This document shows positions 24,726 to 32,838 of a DNA stretch of 53,134 bases, in pieces (position 1 is the first letter of the stretch; each line of letters opens with the position of its first letter). A program made the position numbers and the translations under genes. The notes beneath the pieces are model-generated. The model was given only the letters and a program-made list of their open reading frames with translations. It was not told the DNA's origin and did not search any database. The DNA is taken from NCBI GenBank assembly GCA_035308025.1, contig DATGHL010000049.1, positions 1 through 53,134 on the forward strand, read 5' to 3'. The DNA is from Candidatus Binataceae bacterium (GTDB lineage Bacteria > Desulfobacterota > Binatia > Binatales > Binataceae).

Positions 24726-25826
24726 CTAAGCCTTGCTCAAGACCTTTTCCAACCCGGCAACGAGCCGCCGGTTTTCGTCTTCGAGCCCGATGCTGATCCG
24801 CACGTGGCGCGGCAGGCCATAGCCGCCAACCGGCCGCACGATAATCCCGAATTGCAACAGCCGATCGAAAACCGCGCGGCCGTCACCCACCTCCGCGAGA
24901 ATAAAATTCGCGTGGCTCGGCGCATACGCGATCCCGAGGCGTTGGAGCTCACGCTCGAGATACGCCATCCCGGCCACGTTGACCCGCAGGGTATCGCGCA
25001 CATGGTCGGCGTCGTCGAGCGCCGCGAGCGCCGCCACCTGCGCCAGCGACGTTACGTTGAAAGGTTGACGCACGTTATTGAGCAGCCGGACCATCGCCGG
25101 GCTCGTCACTGCATAGCCGACCCGCAGGCCGGCCAAGCCCAGAATCTTCGAGAAGGTGCGGAGCGTGACGATCATTCGTTCGCCGTCATGATAGGCGAGG
25201 GAATCCGGGTAGTCGCGAGCGCGGACGAACTCGAAATAGGCCTCGTCCGCCACGATCACCACGTGTTCGGGCACACGCGCCAAAAATGCTTCCCATGCCG
25301 CGCGGCCGAAGATGCTCCCGGTCGGATTATTCGGGTTGTCGAGGAAGACCAGCCGCGTATTGGCGTCAAACGCCGCGGCGATACCGTCGAGATCGAACTG
25401 ATACCCGGACCTCATCGGCACGACTTTCGCCGCACCGCCTGCCGCCGCTACCGCCAGCGGATAAATCGCAAAGCCGTGCTGCGAAAAGACCGCGTTCAGA
25501 CCCGGCCGAAGAAACAGAAACGCCAGCAGATTGAGCACCTCGACCGAGCCCGACGCCATGAAAACCTGGTTCGGCGCGACCTGATGGCGCGCCGCGACTT
25601 TCTCCCGCAGAGCCCAGCTCGCGCCGTCCGGGTAGCGGTTGAGCTCGCTCATCGACGCGCGAATCGCGGCCAACGCCTTGGGCGACGGTCCCAGCGGATT
25701 TTCGTTCGACGCCAGCTTGACCGGTTCGCCGATCCCCAGTTCGCGCTGCAGCTCTTCGATCGGTTTGCCGGGCTCGTAGGGATTCAGGGTCGCGACGGTT
25801 GAGTAAACCAGCTCTGCGGGGTTCAT
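24726..25826 (-). CDS. hisC: Histidinol-phosphate/aromatic aminotransferase
   Basis: 366 residues of fold-type I aminotransferase: LNPYEPGKPIEELQRELG, KLASNENPLGPSPKA, then the PLP aspartate region (DNPNNPTGSIF, ADEAYFEFV), the lysine in TFSKILGLAGLRVGYA and a C-terminal arginine in HVRISIGLEDEN. The ATG at 25826 overlaps the pheA stop by four bases (ATGA). Position between pheA and tyrA implies a role in phenylalanine/tyrosine transamination as well as histidine synthesis. Confidence 0.94.
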   Translation of the reverse strand: MNPAELVYSTVATLNPYEPGKPIEELQRELGIGEPVKLASNENPLGPSPKALAAIRASMSELNRYPDGASWALREKVAARHQVAPNQVFMASGSVEVLNLLAFLFLRPGLNAVFSQHGFAIYPLAVAAAGGAAKVVPMRSGYQFDLDGIAAAFDANTRLVFLDNPNNPTGSIFGRAAWEAFLARVPEHVVIVADEAYFEFVRARDYPDSLAYHDGERMIVTLRTFSKILGLAGLRVGYAVTSPAMVRLLNNVRQPFNVTSLAQVAALAALDDADHVRDTLRVNVAGMAYLERELQRLGIAYAPSHANFILAEVGDGRAVFDRLLQFGIIVRPVGGYGLPRHVRISIGLEDENRRLVAGLEKVLSKA

Positions 25827-26974
25827 TGCTTGCGTTCCCGTGGGCGGCGCGTCTGCGTCTTTGCGCCGCTCAGCCGGCCCTCAGGATACGATCCCAACAC
25901 TTTCAAAAAAAGCGCCTGACGCTGCAGCGTCGCCAGCGCGCGTTTCACGCGCGGATCCTCGCGATGCCCTTCGAGGTCGACGAAGAACAGATAGGCCCAG
26001 GGCCGTTCACGCTGCGGCCGCGATTGGATCATCGTAAGATTGATCTTGTCGCGCGCGAACAAGCTCAAGGCGCGATGGAGCACTCCGGCCCGCTCGGGCA
26101 GCGCGAACAGCAGGCTCGTCTTGTCCTTGCCCGAGTGCGCAGTCGGATGCCGTCCGAGCACCAGGAAGCGCGTCACATTGTGCGCCAAGTCTTGAACGTT
26201 CTCCGCGATGATCCGCAAACCATAAGCCTCCGCCGCAGCCGCCGAGCAAATCGCCGCTGCGGTTTCATCTTCCGCTGCGTGCTGCGCCGCCAGCGCATTG
26301 GACGCCACCGCTTCAAGCTCGCATCGCGGGTAGTTGACGGCCAGAAAGTTGCGGCACTGCCCCAACGATTGCTGATGAGAAAGAATTCGCCGGATTTTGG
26401 CGGCATAGCCGTCCCGCGACATCAGGGCGTGGCGAATTGGCAGCAGAATCTCGCCGACGATCGTTGCCGGCGTATCAATCAACAGGTCGAGCGTGAGCCC
26501 GACGGAACCCTCGGTCGAGTTCTCGACCGGAACCACTCCGTAATCGGCGCGCTCGGCGTCGAGCGCCTGAAAGACCGCGCTGATTGAGGGTTCGGGCAAA
26601 AACTCGCCACTGCCACCGAAGCGACCACGCGCCGCCTCGTGACTGTAGGTATGTTCCGGACCAAGGAACGCGATCCGGATGCGCTGTTCCAGCGCCGTGC
26701 AGGCCGAGATGATCTCCGTGAAGATGCGTTGCAGGTGGGCCTCGGTGAGCGGTCCCGGATTGTGCGCGAAGACCCGCTCGAAGACCTGGCGTTCGCGCGC
26801 CGGTTGATGGATCGGCGTGCCCTCGGCGTGCTTCACGCGGCCGATCTCCTGGGCGAGCTGCGCGCGCTCCGAGAGCAAATCGACCAGCGTCAGATTGATC
26901 TCGTCGATCCGCTGGCGGAGGTCGTCAAGACCTTTTCGCGGTGCGCTGCGCTTTTTCGTTGTCACGCGTGCCAT
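25823..26974 (-). CDS. pheA: Bifunctional chorismate mutase/prephenate dehydratase
   Basis: 383 residues from the ATG at 26974. An N-terminal AroQ chorismate mutase helix bundle (GLDDLRQRIDEINLTLVDLLSERAQLAQEIGRVK) is followed by prephenate dehydratase with FLGPEHTYSHEAARGRFG and the NVTRFLVLGR (TRF) motif. The C-terminal ACT domain bears the regulatory GxLHRALSLFARDKINLTMIQSRP (ESRP-type) sequence that binds phenylalanine. It makes phenylpyruvate. An upstream in-frame extension overlaps accA and lacks conserved features, so it was not used. Confidence 0.95.
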   Translation of the reverse strand: MARVTTKKRSAPRKGLDDLRQRIDEINLTLVDLLSERAQLAQEIGRVKHAEGTPIHQPARERQVFERVFAHNPGPLTEAHLQRIFTEIISACTALEQRIRIAFLGPEHTYSHEAARGRFGGSGEFLPEPSISAVFQALDAERADYGVVPVENSTEGSVGLTLDLLIDTPATIVGEILLPIRHALMSRDGYAAKIRRILSHQQSLGQCRNFLAVNYPRCELEAVASNALAAQHAAEDETAAAICSAAAAEAYGLRIIAENVQDLAHNVTRFLVLGRHPTAHSGKDKTSLLFALPERAGVLHRALSLFARDKINLTMIQSRPQRERPWAYLFFVDLEGHREDPRVKRALATLQRQALFLKVLGSYPEGRLSGAKTQTRRPRERKQ

Positions 26975-27065
26975 GGCCGTCGAAGTGCTAACCGAATCCG
27001 GTGGGCTTTTCAACGCGCCGAGTAAGGAATTCTCCGCGGCGTCGGGGATGACGACGGGCGCCCGC

Positions 27066-27959
27066 TCAGAGCAGAAACGCCCGGCCCATCGCCGCGAACT
27101 TGCGCTCGCGCGCCTGCCGCAGCTTGCGCGGCTCCACGGCACCCAATCGATCGAGATGGCGCGTCAGCGCGGCGCCGATTGCGGCAATCGCGACCGTCGG
27201 CTCGCGATGAGCCCCGCCCGCCGGCTCGTCAATGATCTCGTCGATCACCCCGAGACGCAAAAGGTCCTGCGCCGAAAGCTTAAGCGCGGTCGCCGCCTCT
27301 GCCGCCTTCTCCGGTCCCGCCTCGCGCCACAGAATCGCGGCGCAGCCTTCGGGCGTGATTACCGAGTAGCAGGCGTTCTCGAGCATCAGGATGACGTTCG
27401 CAACCCCCAAAGCGAGTGCGCCGCCTGAGCCGCCTTCGCCAATCACGCACGACAGGATTGGGGTTTCCAGTCGCGCCATCAGCTCCAGGTTTGCGGCGAT
27501 CGCTTCCGCCTGTCCGCGCTCTTCGGCGCCGACGCCGGGCTCGGCCCCCTGCGTATCAATAAAGGTGATGATCGGCAGACGAAAGCGACTCGCCAAATCG
27601 AACAGGCGTCCGGCCTTGCGATAACCCTCCGGATGCGGCTTGCCGAAATTGCGTCTCAGCCGCTCACTGGTAGAGCGGCCGCGCTGATGGCCCGCGACGA
27701 CGACTGCGCGCCCGTGGAACCAGCCCATCCCGGCGATAATCGCGCCGTCGTCGGCGTAGCGGCGGTCGCCGTGCACCTCGACGAACTCAGTTATCAGTGC
27801 GTCGATATAGTCCTGCGTTTGCGGCCGATTGGGGTCGCGCGCGAGCCGCACCCGTTCTATCGCAGAAAGGCCCGCGGCCGGCGCGTCCGCTCTCGCGCGC
27901 AGCGCTTTCCCCGTCTGCCGCGGCTTCGTGGCACGCGAGGATTCATCAAGTCGGAGCAT
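27066..27959 (-). CDS. accA: Acetyl-CoA carboxylase carboxyltransferase subunit alpha
   Basis: 297 residues. The carboxyltransferase core shows [84 protein letters not shown] and [14 protein letters not shown]. The N-terminal helical part is shorter than in E. coli (about 319 residues) and more divergent. It needs AccD (not in the window) to form malonyl-CoA for fatty-acid synthesis. Seven bases separate it from miaA upstream. Confidence 0.95.
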   Translation of the reverse strand: MLRLDESSRATKPRQTGKALRARADAPAAGLSAIERVRLARDPNRPQTQDYIDALITEFVEVHGDRRYADDGAIIAGMGWFHGRAVVVAGHQRGRSTSERLRRNFGKPHPEGYRKAGRLFDLASRFRLPIITFIDTQGAEPGVGAEERGQAEAIAANLELMARLETPILSCVIGEGGSGGALALGVANVILMLENACYSVITPEGCAAILWREAGPEKAAEAATALKLSAQDLLRLGVIDEIIDEPAGGAHREPTVAIAAIGAALTRHLDRLGAVEPRKLRQARERKFAAMGRAFLL

Positions 27960-27966
27960 CTTGTTG

Positions 27967-28959
27967 TCAGGCCTCAGTCTTCATTCGGCCCGCTTGAAAG
28001 AAATCAGTGAATAGTTCAAGCGCTACGGGCAGGGCGGCGCGAGCGTCCAACCATCTAACTTCTGCGTCCGCGCGAAACCAGGTCAATTGCCTCTTGGCTA
28101 ACCGCCGGCTCTCGCGCTTGGCCCGCACGATCGCGCTCGCGAGGTCGATCCCGCCCGCGATGAACTCCGCGATTTCACGATAGCCAATCGTGTCAGCCAG
28201 CGCGAGCGCGCCGCTTTCGCGGTCCAGCAGAGCGCGCACTTCGTCGACAAAGCCTGCTTCGATCATCCGATCGAAGCGCTGATCAATAAGTGCGTAAAGC
28301 TGATCACGCGGCAGCGTCAGGCCCACCGTCAGCGTTACATATGGACGATCAGTGAAACGATGGCGGGCATGATGCGCGCTGAGCGGCGTTCCGGTCAGCT
28401 CGAAGACCTCGAGCGCTCGCACACTCCGCTTGAGATCGTTGGGACTAATCGTCGCCGCCGCCAACTCGTCAATCCCCACAAGCCGCCGATGCAATGCCGA
28501 TGTGCCGTGTTGCGCGGCGAATTCCATGAGTTTTGCGCGCACGGCGAGCGACGCGGGCGGACCGGCGAAAATGCCGTCGCGCAGCGCGCGCAAATAGAGT
28601 CCACTGCCGCCCACTACCAGGACCGCATGGTTGCGCGCCGCGATTTCGTCGATCTGCTCCCGCGCCAGCCGCGCAAATTCAGCGACATCGAGCGGGCGAT
28701 CCGGGGTCCGGATATCGATCAGATGATGCGGCACGCGTTGTCGCTCTTCTATCGACGGCTTCGCGGTGCCCAGATCCATTCCGCGATAAACTTGCCGCGA
28801 ATCCGCATTGACGATCTCGGCGCCGAGCCGCTCCGCAATCGCGATCGCGACCGCGGTCTTGCCCACGCCGGTCGGTCCAACGATAAAGCCGACGCGCGTT
28901 TTCGATAACGCGGAACTTTCACGCCCATGAAGGTTGCGCGCCGCTAATTCTCCTCTCAT
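27967..28959 (-). CDS. miaA: tRNA dimethylallyltransferase
   Basis: 330 residues. The P-loop [41 protein letters not shown] is followed by [31 protein letters not shown] and the C-terminal [14 protein letters not shown] segment. It prenylates A37 of UNN-decoding tRNAs. The ATG at 28959 overlaps the mutL stop as ATGA, which fixes the start and couples the two genes; the mutL-miaA pair is a widely conserved arrangement. Confidence 0.95.
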   Translation of the reverse strand: MRGELAARNLHGRESSALSKTRVGFIVGPTGVGKTAVAIAIAERLGAEIVNADSRQVYRGMDLGTAKPSIEERQRVPHHLIDIRTPDRPLDVAEFARLAREQIDEIAARNHAVLVVGGSGLYLRALRDGIFAGPPASLAVRAKLMEFAAQHGTSALHRRLVGIDELAAATISPNDLKRSVRALEVFELTGTPLSAHHARHRFTDRPYVTLTVGLTLPRDQLYALIDQRFDRMIEAGFVDEVRALLDRESGALALADTIGYREIAEFIAGGIDLASAIVRAKRESRRLAKRQLTWFRADAEVRWLDARAALPVALELFTDFFQAGRMKTEA

Positions 28960-30797
28960 CGCCGAAACATCCGCTCGATCGTCCCGCGGCGAAACTCGAT
29001 ATGCACCGGCCGTCCGTGCGGGCAGTTGGTTTTGAATTCCGTACGATCGAGCTCGGCCAGCAACTCGGTTATCTCCGGCGCTCGGAGCACCCGCCCGCTG
29101 CGGACGGAGCCATGGCACGCCAGCGTCTTGAGATGCTCCTCGAGGGTCTCGCGGCCGCCGCGAAAACCCTGCTCGCCCATCGCATCGATCATATCGCTGA
29201 GCAGTTGCGCTCCGCCCTCGGCGCCAAAGACCGCAGGCGCCCCCTTAATCAAAATTGCGGCCGGGCCAAAGAGTTCGAGCTCGAATCCCATCGCGCGCAG
29301 CTCCGGCATCGCCGCCGTCACTTGCGCGACGCGCGCCGGATTCAGCTCGATGGTCGCCGGGGTCAGCATCGCTTGGACGCGGATCGCGCCGCCACGTAGC
29401 TCGGCGCGCAGCTTTTCGAAAGTCACCCGCTCGTGCGCTGCGTGCTGATCGATCAGGATGAGGCCGTCGTCGCCTTCGAGTGCGATGAAGCCGGTGAAGA
29501 TCTGCCCGAGGACGCGCAGGTCCGCGTAGCGCGGCGCCGCCGCGCTACGCGGACCTGCATTGTCGGACACATACTGGGGTTGCGCCGGCTGGGGTTGGGC
29601 TTCGGGCGCAGAGCGACCGAAGCCCAACCCCAGCGCCGACTGCGACATGCGCACCGGGACGCCGTTAGGGACGAGCCGGAGCGGTCGCTCCGGCGCTTCC
29701 CTAACGGTCGCTGCGCCCCGGTCTGCGACCGGCGGCGGCGAGGCCGCCTGAGCCGGCGCCGTCGTCCCCGCGGCGATCACCACCGCGGCGGGCGCCGCCT
29801 GAACCTGATCGGCGACGCGCGCGCGCAGCGCATGATGAACCAGCTCGAAGACCGCACCGCTCCGCCGAAAACGGACCTCGGTCTTCATCGGATGGACATT
29901 AACGTCCACCTCTTCCGGGGACAATTCGAGAAACAGCACGACTGCCGGATAGCGTCCGCGCGGGATCACGGTCTGATAGGCCTGCGTGACGGCGCGGATC
30001 AGCGCGCGATCGCGCACCGTGCGCGCGTTGACGAAAGTCAGCAACAGCCGCGCGGTCGGATAGGATTCCTGGCTCGAGGCCGCGAGCCCGCTGGCGCGCA
30101 TCCCGGCGCCGCTCGCTTCGAAGGGCAGCATGCGATTCGCTATGTGCGCGCCAAAGAGCTGCCGGACCCGCTCCAGAGTGGATGCCGTGCGCGCCGCCTG
30201 AATTATCGTCCGCCCTTCTGCGCTGAGCGCAAAGGCGAGGCGCGGACTGGAGAGCGCCAGGCGCTGAATCGCTTCCACCGCCGCCGTTTGTTCGGTCGTC
30301 TGAGTCTTGAGGAATTTCAGGCGCGCGGGAGTGTTGAAGAAAAGATCGCGCACTTCGATTTGCGTGCCGCACGCCATCGCGCAGGCGCGCGTCGCCGTGA
30401 TCTCGCCGCCTTCCGCGATAATTTCGACGCCCTCGGCAGCGTCGGCGCGCCGCGTCTGCATCCGCAGTTTCGAGACGCTGGCGATCGCGGCCAGCGCCTC
30501 GCCGCGAAAACCCAGCGTGCGAATCGCGCCGAGATCCGACGCGTCGCGAATTTTCGAAGTCGCGTGCCGCCGCAGCGCCAGGATGGTGTCCTCGCGCCCC
30601 ATACCGCAGCCGTCGTCGCTCACCGCGATCAGTCCGCCGCCGCCGCGCTCTATAATAATGTCGATACTGCGTGCGCCCGCGTCTATCGAATTCTCGACCA
30701 GCTCTTTCAGGGCGGATGCCGGCCGTTCGACCACCTCACCCGCAGCGATCTGGCTGGCAACCTGCTCCGGCAGAATATGGATAGTCCGTTCCGTCAT
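28956..30797 (-). CDS. mutL: DNA mismatch repair protein MutL (endonuclease-type)
   Basis: 613 residues. The N-terminal GHKL ATPase includes [41 protein letters not shown] and [10 protein letters not shown]; the transducer domain follows to about 335. A long Pro/Ala-rich linker (about 345-430) then leads to the dimerisation domain with the metal-binding endonuclease motif [12 protein letters not shown] and a late CPHGRP motif, as in Bacillus and Neisseria MutL rather than E. coli. The linker contains three long palindromes (29516-29707), listed separately. The ATG at 30797 is chosen because homologues start just before [16 protein letters not shown]. Confidence 0.95.
   Translation of the reverse strand: MTERTIHILPEQVASQIAAGEVVERPASALKELVENSIDAGARSIDIIIERGGGGLIAVSDDGCGMGREDTILALRRHATSKIRDASDLGAIRTLGFRGEALAAIASVSKLRMQTRRADAAEGVEIIAEGGEITATRACAMACGTQIEVRDLFFNTPARLKFLKTQTTEQTAAVEAIQRLALSSPRLAFALSAEGRTIIQAARTASTLERVRQLFGAHIANRMLPFEASGAGMRASGLAASSQESYPTARLLLTFVNARTVRDRALIRAVTQAYQTVIPRGRYPAVVLFLELSPEEVDVNVHPMKTEVRFRRSGAVFELVHHALRARVADQVQAAPAAVVIAAGTTAPAQAASPPPVADRGAATVREAPERPLRLVPNGVPVRMSQSALGLGFGRSAPEAQPQPAQPQYVSDNAGPRSAAAPRYADLRVLGQIFTGFIALEGDDGLILIDQHAAHERVTFEKLRAELRGGAIRVQAMLTPATIELNPARVAQVTAAMPELRAMGFELELFGPAAILIKGAPAVFGAEGGAQLLSDMIDAMGEQGFRGGRETLEEHLKTLACHGSVRSGRVLRAPEITELLAELDRTEFKTNCPHGRPVHIEFRRGTIERMFRR
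29516..29558. repeat. 20-bp perfect inverted repeat in the mutL linker (1)
   Basis: The arm GCAGGTCCGCGTAGCGCGGC (29516-29535) has its exact reverse complement at 29539-29558, loop of three bases. It encodes linker residues [13 protein letters not shown] just before the conserved RVLGQIF of the C-terminal domain, so the arm nearer the domain is probably the original and the other the copy. Confidence 0.92.
29588..29634. repeat. 18-bp perfect inverted repeat in the mutL linker (2)
   Basis: GCTGGGGTTGGGCTTCGG (29588-29605) is repeated inverted at 29617-29634 around an 11-base loop. It encodes the linker segment around [16 protein letters not shown]. It is 30 bases from repeat 1. Confidence 0.92.
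29662..29707. repeat. Interrupted 19-bp inverted repeat in the mutL linker (3)
   Basis: CCGTTAGGGA (29662-29671) pairs with TCCCTAACGG (29698-29707), and GCCGGAGCG (29675-29683) pairs with CGCTCCGGC (29686-29694). The stems are separated by a symmetric 3-base internal mismatch and close on a 2-base loop. It encodes linker residues around [15 protein letters not shown]. Confidence 0.92.
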
Positions 30798-30953
30798 GAC
30801 CGTCGGCTCTGCCAACAATCTGAGGTTTTCGACGCTCCGACTCAAGCTGTAGCGCCGCGTCTCCCATCGCGGGCCTTTAATCCGGTCGCCCGTACCGCTA
30901 TTTTATCCGTTCGGGCAGGCCGCGCGAGGCCGCGACTTTGGAGAACGCTACTG

Positions 30954-31142
30954 ATGAGACACTGTGCAATTTGCGGCAAACGGCCTTCGGTCGGCAATAA
31001 TGTCAGCCACGCCAACAACAAAACCAAGCGGCGCTGGAATCCCAACCTGCAGGAAGTGCGCGCGGCGCTCGCCGGCGGAGTCAGCCGGATCCTCGTTTGC
31101 ACCCGATGTATTCGCGGCGGCAAGGTCGCCAAAAGCGCCTGA
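30954..31142 (+). CDS. rpmB: 50S ribosomal protein L28
   Basis: 62 residues: [33 protein letters not shown]...[14 protein letters not shown]. The two CxxC pairs (CAIC, CTRC) form the zinc site of the C+ type L28. The [16 protein letters not shown] motif is diagnostic. GGAG lies about ten bases before the ATG. It is transcribed divergently from mutL and faces the ArsC-family gene. Confidence 0.96.
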   Translation: MRHCAICGKRPSVGNNVSHANNKTKRRWNPNLQEVRAALAGGVSRILVCTRCIRGGKVAKSA

Positions 31143-31223
31143 GCGGACGCCCTGGCCTCGATTGCTAGCCGAAGCGAGCAAACGAGTTCCGCGTTCGAGC
31201 GCCCGCCAGATTCCTCGAGCCTG

Positions 31224-31574
31224 CTAAAATAACGCTGCGAGCTTTTCCGCTGGACGCGCAATCACCGCACGGCCCGCATGAATCACAATCGGCCGCTGCA
31301 TCAGCTCGGGATGACTCAGCAGCAATTCGACGACCGCCTCCTTGGTCGTGTAAGCTCCGCTCTCAAGCTTCAGCTCCGCAAAGCGCTTGTCCTTACGCAC
31401 CAGCTCACCAACCGGCCCCTCGAGGATCGCAATAATCTGCTCGAGCGTGGCGCGAGTCGGTGGCGTTTTGAGATACTCAACAGTGTCGAACTCGACACCG
31501 CGCCCTTCGAGTAATCCGAGGGCGTCGCGCGAGTGGCCTCAACCTGGGTTGTGATAGAGCGTTACCGATGCCAT
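31224..31574 (-). CDS. arsC: ArsC-family arsenate reductase, probable selenoprotein (UGA at the catalytic Cys codon)
   Basis: From ATG at 31574 the frame reads MASVTLYHNPG, then TGA (31541-31539), then GHSRDALGLLEG, and stays open to a TAG at 31226-31224, giving 116 residues if the TGA is read as Sec (U12). E. coli-type ArsC reads YHNPACGTSR with catalytic C12. The three oxyanion-binding arginines of that enzyme, R60, R94 and R107, fall at exactly the same numbers here (ELVRK, QRPIV, ARPAE). All other family features are intact, arguing against a random nonsense mutation. A hairpin candidate for a bacterial SECIS element follows the TGA. Sec in ArsC-like proteins has been reported from marine metagenomes. 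A recently inactivated pseudogene is the alternative. No selA/B/D is in the window. Confidence 0.8.
31499..31527 (-). promoter_or_regulatory. Candidate bacterial SECIS element
   Basis: Starting 12 bases after the UGA, the mRNA can form a stem: CG/CG, a bulged A, CGCCCU/AGGGCG, a bulged A, and CG/CG, closing on a 7-base loop GAUUACU whose first base is G, 23 bases from the UGA. Bacterial SECIS hairpins lie directly downstream of UGA with the loop roughly 16-37 bases away and a conserved loop G. The fold was done by eye; energy and SelB binding are untested. Confidence 0.5.
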
Positions 31575-31630
31575 CCTGTTTGCGCCGCCTTTTTGCCTTC
31601 GAGATGACTTCAGGATACAACAGGCCGCAC

Positions 31631-32131
31631 ATGATTTCGAGGAAGATGATTTCGAAAACCCGGATTTCTTCTCGGCGCGCCCTCGCGGCGATCGCGACGG
31701 TTCTGACGCTTCTCGTTGCGGCGCTGCCGGCGCGCGCGGCGCACGTCAACGGTACGTTTACCGGCTATGAAACCGCGGCGCCCCTGGCTAATCGATATCT
31801 CCATTTTGAAAACCGCGCCACGCGCGACATCTATATGACTCCGACCGCGGCTGACGGCTCCTTCGCCGCCGATCTGCCGCCCGGAACCTACCGGCTGCGC
31901 GAGGAGCACGGCGCAATCATTGCCCGGGCAATCACAGTTAGCGTGGCCGATGTTCCATTAGGTAACGTGAGCGAGCTGGCGCCGCTCGCACCGTCGCGGA
32001 TCTGGGATCTCCAATCGCTCGCGCCCGCCCAACTGGTCAGCGCTGCCCCGTCAACCGCGAATATCATGACGCACGACAGCGTCGTGCTGCCGACCGGCGA
32101 GCTCTCGGTGATCGGGGTGAATCAGAATTAG
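31631..32131 (+). CDS. Secreted protein with transthyretin-like/carboxypeptidase-regulatory-like fold
   Basis: 166 residues from the ATG at 31631 (or 161 from 31646, which has GAGGAAG just before it). A signal peptide (SSRRALAAIATVLTLLVAALPARAAHV) is followed by YLHFENRATRDIYMTPTAADGSFAADLPPGTYRLREEHG, the pattern of a carboxypeptidase-regulatory-like beta-sandwich (xPxxxDGxFxxxLPPGxYxL). Function unknown; probably periplasmic or extracellular. It diverges from the ArsC-family gene with overlapping upstream regions. Confidence 0.65.
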   Translation: MISRKMISKTRISSRRALAAIATVLTLLVAALPARAAHVNGTFTGYETAAPLANRYLHFENRATRDIYMTPTAADGSFAADLPPGTYRLREEHGAIIARAITVSVADVPLGNVSELAPLAPSRIWDLQSLAPAQLVSAAPSTANIMTHDSVVLPTGELSVIGVNQN

Positions 32132-32148
32132 TCCGCGTCGCCGCCTCG

Positions 32149-32838
32149 ATGATTCGCGCCATCATCTTCGATCTTGACGGTACGCTAGCCGATACCGAGT
32201 CGCTGCACTTCGAGGCTTTCCGCGAGAGCCTTGCGCCGTATGGGATCGAGCTTGATCGCGACGAGTACTTCGACCGCCTGATTGGCTTCACCGATCAGGA
32301 CCTCTTCACGACGCTGCTCGCCGATCGCGGTCGGATCACAGACGCTTCGCTGGTCGCAAACCTGATGGCGGTAAAGGCGGCGCTTTACCAATCGAGCATC
32401 GCCGGCTGCGACGTGCTCTACCCGGGCGCGGCAGACTTCGTCCGGCGATGCGCCGAACGGTTTCCCTTGATAATCGCCACCGGCACGCTCAAGGCTGAAG
32501 CCGAACTAATCCTGACCCGCGGACAAATTCGCGAGCTTTTTCTCGATGTCATCGCCGCTGAAGATGTCGCCCACGGCAAACCCGAGCCGGACGGCTTTCT
32601 GGCTGCGCTCGGCCGTCTGGGCTTTTTGTTGCGCCCGCGCCCCTCGATCGTGGCCGCCGAATGCCTGGCGATTGAAGACACCGCCGCCGGCATCGCCGCG
32701 GCGCGGCGAGCCGGAATGAAGGTGCTCGGCGTCAGCCAGACGGCGCCGGCGGGCGAACTAAGCGGCGCGCATCTGCTGCGACCCTCGCTCCGCGAAACCG
32801 ATCTCGACGAGCTCTTGCAGCTCCTCGCGTCGAGCTAG
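32149..32838 (+). CDS. HAD-family hydrolase (beta-phosphoglucomutase/phosphatase-like)
   Basis: 229 residues starting MIRAIIFDLDGTLADTESLHFEAFRE, containing motif I (DLDGT). The family's substrate-sensing cap follows. Motif II is IIATGTLKAE, motif III HGKPEPDGFL and motif IV AIEDTAAGIAAARRAGM. This set is typical of beta-phosphoglucomutase and sugar-phosphate phosphatases (CbbY/GPH). The stop codon shares a CTAG with the convergent mpl stop. Confidence 0.9.
   Translation: MIRAIIFDLDGTLADTESLHFEAFRESLAPYGIELDRDEYFDRLIGFTDQDLFTTLLADRGRITDASLVANLMAVKAALYQSSIAGCDVLYPGAADFVRRCAERFPLIIATGTLKAEAELILTRGQIRELFLDVIAAEDVAHGKPEPDGFLAALGRLGFLLRPRPSIVAAECLAIEDTAAGIAAARRAGMKVLGVSQTAPAGELSGAHLLRPSLRETDLDELLQLLASS

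Noticed and set aside
24804..25802. 332-codon plus-strand frame opposite hisC
   Set aside because: Shadow frame with biased composition; HisC motifs on the other strand are complete.
26975..27142. N-terminal extension of pheA into accA
   Set aside because: The extra 56 codons overlap the conserved end of accA and show no homology to chorismate mutase; the ATG at 26974 fits the family.
29433..31142. 569-codon plus-strand frame across mutL and into rpmB
   Set aside because: It is antisense to a fully recognisable MutL, has an Arg/Ala-rich composition with no motif, and only its last 62 codons are real (rpmB).
31541..31574. The arsC UGA as an ordinary nonsense mutation
   Set aside because: Kept as an alternative but not preferred: the stop hits precisely the catalytic Cys codon, while all other essential residues and the frame are intact and a SECIS-like hairpin follows.
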